Below, one piece after another: positions 58,327 through 64,000 of a stretch of DNA of 64,000 nt. Under the pieces are notes generated by a model that saw only the letters and a program-made list of their open reading frames with translations, was not told the origin of the DNA and ran no database searches. The position numbers were made by a program, and so were the translations under genes. Numbering within the stretch: position 1 is the first letter of the stretch; every line of letters starts with the position of its first letter. The DNA is from UBA4742 sp037138595 (GTDB taxonomy: Bacteria; Actinomycetota; Acidimicrobiia; Acidimicrobiales; Acidimicrobilacustridaceae), in NCBI GenBank assembly GCA_037138595.1, contig JBAXIB010000004.1, positions 62,001 to 126,000 of the forward strand, written 5' to 3'.

Positions 58327-59583
58327 ATGCCCGACATCACGATCGACGAATTCCGCGACGAAGTCATCTCTTTTCTCGACGCAAACGCCTCGAAAAAAGA
58401 AGCCGAACAAACCTTCGTGTGGGGTGAAGGTGACGACGACGTTGCGCTGTTTGAGGAGGTCACGCCCGAGAGCGAGGCTCGCGATTTAGCGCTTGCCCAA
58501 GCATGGCGAGCCAAACGATTCGATGCGGGTCTCGGCCATATCACTGGTCCAGCCGAATACGGCGGACGGGGATTGCCAGGTCCTTACGACCGCCTGTACG
58601 GCCAGCTTGAGGCCCGCTACCAGACGCCGAACCAAAGCTTTTTCGGCATCGGACTCGGCATGGTGGCTCCCACGATCCAAGCGCATGCAACGCCCGAAGT
58701 GAAAGACGCATATCTCCGCAAGATGTACCGCGGTGACCTCGTTGGATGTCAGCTCTTCAGTGAACCAGGGGCCGGCAGCGACCTCGCGAGTTTGCAATGC
58801 AAAGCCGTGCGAGATGGTGACGAGTGGCTCATCACCGGCCAGAAGGTATGGACATCGGGGGCGCAGTTCAGCGACATCGGCGAAATCATCTGCCGCACGG
58901 ATCCTGATCTCCCCAAACATAAAGGACTCACGGGATTTGTCGTTGACATGAAAGCCCCGGGCGTAGAGGTTCGGCCGCTCCGCCAGATGACCGGTGGCGC
59001 ATCGTTTAACGAGGTCTTCTTCACTGAGGTCCGCGTTCCAGACAGCCACCGCCTCGGCGATGTCAACCAGGGATGGGGCGTTGCGCTGACCACGTTGATG
59101 AACGAACGAGCGTCAATTGGTGCCGGTGGTGGCGGTGGGGGCGCCAGCATTAATCGCCTGATCCAGATGTTGCGCCACTTCGGTCTCGACCAAGATGCCG
59201 TCGCACGCCAACGCCTGATGGACGTCTATATCAATACCCAGGTCGCGAAATTCAATAATCAGCGAGCGCTTGACAAGATCAAGCTGGGTCAGCTTCCTGG
59301 TCCCGAGATGTCAATCGCAAAACTGTCGCTGACCAACAACTTGTGGCGAACCGCCAACTTCGTTGTTGACGTTCTCGGACCACGCGCCATCGCTGATACC
59401 GGCGAATGGGGAACCTACGCGTGGTCGCAGTTGCTGCTCGGCGTTCCCGGCATGAAAGTCGCCGGTGGTACCGATGAAGTGATGAAAAATATCGTGGGTG
59501 AGCGGGTGCTCGGTCTGCCAAAGGATTCAGGTATCGACTCCACGACACCATTCAAAGACCTGAAGGTCGGCACGCAAGCCTGA
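58327..59583 (+). CDS. Acyl-CoA dehydrogenase (FadE-like)
   Basis: 418 aa. CQLFSEPGAGSDLASLQ, KVWTSGAQFSDIGEIICRTD, and VAGGTDEVMKNIVGERVLGLP. Glycine at the MCAD base; TLMNERASIGAGG gives a helix-G glutamate. A run of glycines (AGGGGGGAS) follows it. Start ATG 58327 with AGGGGGA upstream. Seventh acyl-CoA dehydrogenase in the window. Substrate not determined. Confidence 0.9.
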   Translation: MPDITIDEFRDEVISFLDANASKKEAEQTFVWGEGDDDVALFEEVTPESEARDLALAQAWRAKRFDAGLGHITGPAEYGGRGLPGPYDRLYGQLEARYQTPNQSFFGIGLGMVAPTIQAHATPEVKDAYLRKMYRGDLVGCQLFSEPGAGSDLASLQCKAVRDGDEWLITGQKVWTSGAQFSDIGEIICRTDPDLPKHKGLTGFVVDMKAPGVEVRPLRQMTGGASFNEVFFTEVRVPDSHRLGDVNQGWGVALTTLMNERASIGAGGGGGGASINRLIQMLRHFGLDQDAVARQRLMDVYINTQVAKFNNQRALDKIKLGQLPGPEMSIAKLSLTNNLWRTANFVVDVLGPRAIADTGEWGTYAWSQLLLGVPGMKVAGGTDEVMKNIVGERVLGLPKDSGIDSTTPFKDLKVGTQA

Positions 59584-59622
59584 TCCGCAGGGCCCATTCA
59601 CCACGCGCCAGAAGCGGTCAGG
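59579..59622. terminator. Hairpin between convergent stops
   Basis: CCTGAtCCGC (59579-59588) pairs with GCGGTCAGG (59614-59622), one bulged T and a 25-nt loop. It covers the TGA of the dehydrogenase and the TGA of the convergent gene. Weaker than the tighter hairpins at 38689 and 44989. Confidence 0.35.
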
Positions 59623-60478
59623 TTGCTACGAGGCGTTCGGCAATGGCCGCGTCAAAACATTCACGGGCAATGCGACCAAGTACGAGCCCCTGTGCCCATC
59701 GGTCACCTTCTTCGACCAGTGTGCCGTCGTCGGTTGGCATCGTGATTGCGTAGCCGAACATGGCCGGAAGTAATTCAGGCGCGAATGCCAGCGTCTCGTT
59801 CGGACCAGCCGTGGCCAAGAATCCGGCGCTGGCGCGGGTCCAGAACGAACGGAAGTGCGCCACCGACGGATACTGCGCCGGATCACCATCGCCCACGTCA
59901 ATTTGAATACATCCAGGCGAGCCAATGCGGCCATGCATGTACCGAACACGTTCGAACACCGGCGCCACGAAGTCGAGCTTGGCGTCGAAATCGCCATAGG
60001 TCATTTCGAGGCCGGTATACCAATGCGAGAAGTCACCATTGAAGCGGAGCTCGGGATAGCGCTCGACGAGGTGCACCGTGCGCCACAGGTCTTGAGTAAT
60101 GGTGGCCCGGTGCGTTTCGATATAGAGCGGTAGCCCAGTGGACGCGGATGCTTCAAGTACTTCTTCGACCAAGACATTTGTTGCGTCATCATCTTCAATG
60201 CCGGTACCAACGTGCAACGTCGCGCAATCGAAGCCCATGTCAGCCCAATTGCGAGCCAATTCACTGAGCCCGCCTGGCGTTGGCAGAGCTCCGAATGCGA
60301 CCGGCACCAATCCCAACTCGCGACATAGCAACGGGTTGGCTCCCTGAATGCCCTGGTACCCCGCGGCCACGGCAGCTTCGAGCACCACCCGTTCGTCACC
60401 AACTGGTCCAGCGCTCCACGCCGGCAACAACCATGAAGTGGCGACATTGAGGTCGAGACGAAACGCAGGTGATGTCAT
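59618..60478 (-). CDS. Xylose isomerase-like TIM-barrel protein
   Basis: 286 aa, AP-endonuclease-2/sugar isomerase fold. Acidic/His pocket residues appear in PLYIETHRATI (Glu, His), FNGDFSHWYTG (Asp, His), RYMHGRIGSPG (His) and FAPELLPA (Glu), the usual divalent metal set. Could isomerise a sugar or an inositol-like compound, or be a 3-dehydroshikimate dehydratase-like enzyme. ATG 60478 with TAGGGT at 6 nt. Next to RNase HII with 19 nt between them. Confidence 0.78.
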   Translation of the reverse strand: MTSPAFRLDLNVATSWLLPAWSAGPVGDERVVLEAAVAAGYQGIQGANPLLCRELGLVPVAFGALPTPGGLSELARNWADMGFDCATLHVGTGIEDDDATNVLVEEVLEASASTGLPLYIETHRATITQDLWRTVHLVERYPELRFNGDFSHWYTGLEMTYGDFDAKLDFVAPVFERVRYMHGRIGSPGCIQIDVGDGDPAQYPSVAHFRSFWTRASAGFLATAGPNETLAFAPELLPAMFGYAITMPTDDGTLVEEGDRWAQGLVLGRIARECFDAAIAERLVAT

Positions 60479-60484
60479 CGCGTG

Positions 60485-60490
60485 ACCCTA
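60485..60490 (-). promoter_or_regulatory. Leaderless -10 hexamer (TAGGGT) for the TIM-barrel gene
   Basis: TAGGGT, exactly 6 nt, then ATG 60478. Confidence 0.55.
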
Positions 60491-60497
60491 GGTCGAT

Positions 60498-61205
60498 TTA
60501 AAACAGCGCGCCCTGCGAAGTGCTTTTCGCGTCCGAGCTAACTGGGCGCGTGCGTGGGATACCGGTCCACGGAAGGTTGTCCATGAATACCCACGACCTT
60601 CGGTGAATCGATGTCGGACCCATGGCCTGCAGCGCAGCTTGATGACGCGGACACGGATAACCTTTGTTGAACTCGAAGTCGAAGCCCGGATAGTTCACCG
60701 AATCGGCTCGCATGATTCGGTCGCGAGTGACCTTGGCAAGAATCGACGCCGCGGCGATCGACAAACACGTCGCATCTCCTTTGATGATGCTTCGGGTATT
60801 CCCAGTTTGGATGAAATCCCAGGAACCATCGATGAGCACCTGATCCGGCGTCACGCTCAGCCCAGCGAGCGCTCGGGCAGCAGCAAGCTTTTGGGCCGCC
60901 GACATACCGAGTTCGTCGCACTCGCGATGGCTTGCATGGCCAACCGCCCAAGCCACGCACCACTCAGCAACGCGGTCAAACATGGCTTCGCGTTCGCGCT
61001 CGGTGAGCATTTTGGAATCGCGGATCTTGTATACCCGATGGTCGTGGGGCACCACTGCTGCTCCAACGGTCAGCGGGCCAGCCCAGGATCCTCGTCCGAC
61101 TTCATCGACGCCGACCACAATGTCGTGGCCAGCCGCCCAAAGTTCACGCTCTACTTCCAGGGTCGGCGATCGACCCTGAAGCGCCTTACGCAATCGCGCA
61201 GCCAC
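60498..61205 (-). CDS. rnhB: Ribonuclease HII
   Basis: 235 aa. Catalytic DEVGRG at 34-39, Asp in VLIDGSWDF (near 120), KGDATCLSIAAASILAKVTRDRIM in sense and FEFNKGYPCPRHQAAL: a complete RNase HII. Removes ribonucleotides misincorporated in DNA. GTG start; no -10 at 6 nt is seen, unlike neighbours. Confidence 0.95.
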   Translation of the reverse strand: MAARLRKALQGRSPTLEVERELWAAGHDIVVGVDEVGRGSWAGPLTVGAAVVPHDHRVYKIRDSKMLTEREREAMFDRVAEWCVAWAVGHASHRECDELGMSAAQKLAAARALAGLSVTPDQVLIDGSWDFIQTGNTRSIIKGDATCLSIAAASILAKVTRDRIMRADSVNYPGFDFEFNKGYPCPRHQAALQAMGPTSIHRRSWVFMDNLPWTGIPRTRPVSSDAKSTSQGALF

Positions 61206-61289
61206 GCTCTCGCACCCGACCCAATCCCGTTCTTTGCGCAGCGCCGAGGGCGTTTCGTGAACGACTACGCAAAGAACTTGGGAAGGCGA

Positions 61290-62936
61290 TCAGTTTTCGA
61301 ACCAAATTTGGGTAACTGGCAACACGCCACCAAGGAACCCAGCGGCGATTTTTCCGTTGGGAAGCAGAGAGCCCTCGAGGCCACGAACATTGTTTCCTGC
61401 CGCTAGCGCCCATCGAACATGAGACAACCACAGGTACGGCAGGTCAATCGATTGGCGGGCCTGAATGGTGTCCCAAGCCTGCTTGCGGATTACGAAATCG
61501 GTTGAAACTCGCTGCCGATCTAAGGCCGTGTCCAATACTGGATCTACGTTGCGCGCCATATTGAGCGCCAGAGGACCCGACGCGTTTGAGCCGTTAAACC
61601 AAACAAAGTTGGTGTCCGGGTCAATGGCACCGAACTGCCGCCAAATCTGCGCCTGGTAATTTCCTTGCACCGCATTGAGGATGTAGGTCGATTGTTCCAA
61701 CGACTGAATTTCGACCTGCATTCCCGCAGCTTGGAACTGACTTTGCAATACCTGGACCGCCTGCAACGTGTCAGGGTCGGTGACCGAACCCAAGGTGAAC
61801 TTGAGTGGGCCCTTCTCGGCCACATATTCGCTCACCAGTTTCTTGGCCTTCTCGAGGTCATAGCTCGGGTAGCCCGAGTTGGGTGAGAACCATTTCGAGT
61901 CATTGGCAAACACACTCGTCGCGTCAAGACTCGGGTCAGTTTGGGTAACCGCGTCAAGCCCGACGTGGTCGATCGCCGCCGCCATTGCCTCGCGGACTCG
62001 ACTGTCATTCATCGGCGGCTTCGTGAGGTTGAGAAGCACCAACGTTGCATCGGTCGCGCCCGTTGATCGCACCACCTGGAACGTGCCGGCCTTGCCATCG
62101 TCAAGCATTTTGCGAATAGTTTTTTCAGCACTACTCACGGTGATGTTGATATCGCCGGCCTTCACCGCGCTATATCGGGTTCCCGCGTCGGGGATCGGCG
62201 TGAAGGTCACTTCGTCGAGATAGGGCAAACCTGGCCGCCAGTAGTTGGCATTTTTAGTCGCCACAAACGCCTTGTCGGGGGTCCAACTCTTAAACAGGAA
62301 TGGGCCAGTACCAATCGGCGTACGACTGCCCGAAGCTTTGTTATCAAGCTGCGCCGGTGCCGGGACTGTGCCCGCCTGTCCCGTCAACGCAGATGGGAAC
62401 ACTGACCACGGTTGCACCATCGTCACTCGCATTGTCAGATCGTCAACTGGTTCAAAACTGGCGATTGGCTTGAACGCGGCACCGGTCAATGGTGACGCCT
62501 TAAACGCAGTCATCCATTTGCCGATCGCCGCCGAGTTCAGAGGCGTTCCATCGTGGAACATGATGTTCGGACGAAGCTTGATGTCCCAAACGGTGAAGTC
62601 GCTATTCGGCGTGAGCGACTCAGCCAAGTACGGCTGTGCGACGAGGTCTTTGTCGAATGCCGTCAAGGGGTCAAAGATCGCAAGGCCGACTTCGGTGCCC
62701 GATGCACCCCAACGATTTTGGGTCGGGTCCCAGCCGTCGGTCTCGGCTTCGAGGGCGAAGGTGAGTTTGCCGCCCGCAACCGGCGAGCCAGTCGCCGTCT
62801 TCACCAAGTTCGGCGTGGTGTCGGCGGAACCACCACCAGCGGTGTCGGTTGTCTTGCTGCCACAACCCACGGCAAACATCGCTACGACAGCCACTACCAG
62901 CATTGGCCGTACACTTCGACTCAGCACAGACGACAT
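61290..62936 (-). CDS. ABC transporter solute-binding lipoprotein, family 5
   Basis: 548 aa from ATG 62936, with AAGGGGAG upstream. Signal with lipobox (MFAVGC, Cys25), Ser/Gly/Thr linker, then the SBP_bac_5 pattern: GGKLTFALEAETDGWDPTQNRWGASGTEV, LAESLTPNSDFTVWDIKLRPNIMFHDGTPLNSAAIGKWM in sense, and AVKAGDINITVSSAEKTIRKM. Binds peptides, nickel or oligosaccharides for an ABC importer. No permease or ATPase lies nearby; an alpha-mannosidase diverges from it, so a glycan ligand is possible but unproven. Confidence 0.9.
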   Translation of the reverse strand: MSSVLSRSVRPMLVVAVVAMFAVGCGSKTTDTAGGGSADTTPNLVKTATGSPVAGGKLTFALEAETDGWDPTQNRWGASGTEVGLAIFDPLTAFDKDLVAQPYLAESLTPNSDFTVWDIKLRPNIMFHDGTPLNSAAIGKWMTAFKASPLTGAAFKPIASFEPVDDLTMRVTMVQPWSVFPSALTGQAGTVPAPAQLDNKASGSRTPIGTGPFLFKSWTPDKAFVATKNANYWRPGLPYLDEVTFTPIPDAGTRYSAVKAGDINITVSSAEKTIRKMLDDGKAGTFQVVRSTGATDATLVLLNLTKPPMNDSRVREAMAAAIDHVGLDAVTQTDPSLDATSVFANDSKWFSPNSGYPSYDLEKAKKLVSEYVAEKGPLKFTLGSVTDPDTLQAVQVLQSQFQAAGMQVEIQSLEQSTYILNAVQGNYQAQIWRQFGAIDPDTNFVWFNGSNASGPLALNMARNVDPVLDTALDRQRVSTDFVIRKQAWDTIQARQSIDLPYLWLSHVRWALAAGNNVRGLEGSLLPNGKIAAGFLGGVLPVTQIWFEN

Positions 62937-62944
62937 AGGACTCC

Positions 62945-62975
62945 CCTTAGGATTGCGAGCGATCGTCACCTTAGG
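62945..62975. repeat. Two CCTTAGG direct repeats
   Basis: CCTTAGG at 62945-62951 and 62969-62975, 24 bp apart, in the divergent promoter between the solute-binding protein and the mannosidase. Nearly palindromic units; possible operator pair. Confidence 0.3.
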
Positions 62976-63047
62976 CGCAACTTCGACGCCCGGGGCGCCT
63001 CGTTTGATTCGATCCACGACATTCAGCGACGACGCCTTGCACCGCCC

Positions 63048-63053
63048 TACGCT
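63048..63053 (+). promoter_or_regulatory. Leaderless -10 hexamer (TACGCT) for the GH38 gene
   Basis: TACGCT, exactly 6 nt, then ATG 63060. Confidence 0.55.
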
Positions 63054-63059
63054 CATTGC

Positions 63060-64000
63060 ATGACTCGAGAGGTGTTCATTGTCCCCCACACCCACTGGGA
63101 TCGCGAGTGGTACGAGCCGTTCCAGACTTTCCGCCTGCGTTTGGTCGACCTGCTTGATGACTTAGTGCCACGCCTCGAAGCCGATCCGTCGTATCGACAT
63201 TTTCTTCTCGACGGACAGATGGCCGTCGTCGATGACTATCTGGCCATTCGGCCTGAAGCCGAACCGGTGCTCCGGCGACTAGCCGGCACTGGTCGTCTGG
63301 CCATGGGGCCGTGGTACATCCTCATGGACGAATTTTTGGTGTCGGGCGAAACAATGATTCGTAACTTGCAACTTGGTCTTGAGCGAGCCGCAGCGTTCGG
63401 CGGTGCCATGCCGGTTGGTTATTTGCCCGACATGTTCGGCCACATCGCACAGATGCCACAGATCCTGACCCAATTCGGATTCGATCAGGCGGTTGTCTGG
63501 CGTGGAGTTCCACGAGCGATGTCGACGCCTGCGTTTTGGTGGGAAGCACCCGATTCATCAACCGTGCGCGCCCAATACCTACCTGAGGGCTACGGGAACG
63601 GGGCGTCGTTGCCAACTGACGCCGACGAACTCGTCGCCATGATCACACGATTTGAAACCACCTATGGTGCACTCGCAGGCGGACCCGATGATGGACCACT
63701 GCTGTGGATGAACGGCACCGACCATCAAACGCCGAAGCCATGGCTCGGCCGAGTAATCGCCGAAGCCAACGATCGGCAAACCGACTATCACTTGCGGATC
63801 GCTCCACTTGCCGAGTACCTCGAAGTGGCAACGGTCGACGAACTTGACCGCGTAGTCGGGGAGCTTCGGTCCGGCGCTCGGGCGAACTTGCTGATGGGGG
63901 TGGCATCGAACCGCACCGATGTTCGGCAAGCGGCGGCGATTGCCGAACGAGGTCTTGAACGTTTTGCCGAACCGCTCAACGCACTTTGGCAATCGGCTGA
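63060..64000 (+). CDS. Glycoside hydrolase family 38 (alpha-mannosidase), 3' end cut
   Basis: 313 codons are open to the window edge. N-terminus EVFIVPHTHWDREWYEPF has the GH38 signature HTHWDREW at 10-17 (metal His and Asp14), and GYLPDMFGHIAQMPQIL holds the catalytic nucleophile Asp124. The central TIM-like domain continues (LLWMNGTDHQTPKPWLG). Would remove alpha-mannosyl residues from glycans. No signal peptide, so intracellular. The C-terminal beta-domains lie outside the window. Confidence 0.93.
   Translation, partial: MTREVFIVPHTHWDREWYEPFQTFRLRLVDLLDDLVPRLEADPSYRHFLLDGQMAVVDDYLAIRPEAEPVLRRLAGTGRLAMGPWYILMDEFLVSGETMIRNLQLGLERAAAFGGAMPVGYLPDMFGHIAQMPQILTQFGFDQAVVWRGVPRAMSTPAFWWEAPDSSTVRAQYLPEGYGNGASLPTDADELVAMITRFETTYGALAGGPDDGPLLWMNGTDHQTPKPWLGRVIAEANDRQTDYHLRIAPLAEYLEVATVDELDRVVGELRSGARANLLMGVASNRTDVRQAAAIAERGLERFAEPLNALWQSA

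Noticed and set aside
1..64000. tRNA, rRNA, CRISPR, insertion sequence, prophage, riboswitch
   Set aside because: I scanned the intergenic gaps, which are short; no cloverleaf, direct-repeat array, transposase, integrase or conserved leader was recognised.

Overview
This is a gene-dense chromosomal window from an actinobacterium, most likely an uncultured or environmental Acidimicrobiia-type lineage. The inference rests on gene content: a mycothiol S-conjugate amidase (Mca), three F420-type luciferase-like (LLM) oxidoreductases, an imuA'-imuB-dnaE2 mutasome behind an actinobacterial SOS box (TCGAAC-N4-GTTCGA), a WS/DGAT acyltransferase, and many FadD/FadE-type genes. G+C is moderate to high (about 55-60 % by eye). 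I see no rRNA, tRNA, CRISPR array, insertion sequence, integrase or phage gene, so this looks like ordinary chromosome.

Layout. 1-24,400 is a lipid/steroid-type acyl-CoA catabolic region. It starts with two thiolase-fold proteins and two DUF35 proteins, divergent from a FadD. It continues with acyl-CoA dehydrogenases (one adjacent pair looks like a heteromeric FadE pair), a FadD3-like ligase, a KstR-like TetR repressor next to its own dehydrogenase, a nitronate monooxygenase, an F420-type oxidoreductase, a FadD19-like ligase and an Hsd4A/MFE-2-like dehydrogenase. 24,450-33,600 is mixed: NTF2-like protein, alpha/beta hydrolase, RecB-type Fe-S nuclease, PAP2, DsbA-like protein, WS/DGAT, LLM, SDR, and a methyltransferase fused to a mismatch uracil/thymine DNA glycosylase. 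33,600-43,450 has a secreted LPATG-tailed CocE/NonD hydrolase, a CrtC-like protein with a carotenoid oxygenase, an LLM, a thioesterase, an amidase and a thiolase. 43,500-51,850 is housekeeping and envelope: SNase lipoprotein, ChbG-like deacetylase, double GNAT, Mca, PhoU/RCK_C tandem protein, PEBP lipoprotein, thioesterase, HAD, DoxX. 51,850-57,440 is the SOS mutasome. 57,446-64,000 has a NifU-N-like protein, a membrane protein, an acyl-CoA dehydrogenase, a TIM-barrel protein, RNase HII, a family-5 solute-binding lipoprotein and a truncated GH38 alpha-mannosidase.

Regulation visible in the DNA. About twenty genes have a TAnnnT hexamer placed 5-7 nt (usually exactly 6) before their start codon and no Shine-Dalgarno, which is the signature of leaderless transcription. 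Genes with good Shine-Dalgarno sequences (GGAGG, AAGGGG) lack this hexamer. A KstR-like operator (TnnAACnnGTTnnA type) lies before the acyl-CoA dehydrogenase/TetR operon and a second before another dehydrogenase. A LexA box sits between the -35 and -10 of the mutasome operon. A promoter with the spacing of the mycobacterial RecA-independent DNA-damage motif precedes the RecB-type nuclease, and a related one precedes a 67-aa protein. Several convergent gene pairs end in hairpins that include both stop codons.

Most original leads: the cassette of two thiolase-fold and two DUF35 proteins in which nucleophile cysteines and one zinc ribbon are missing; the methyltransferase-glycosylase fusion; the KstR-like palindromes; the LexA/leaderless architecture of imuA'; and the leaderless promoter grammar across the window. 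Functions are inferred from sequence patterns read by eye; no database search was run.
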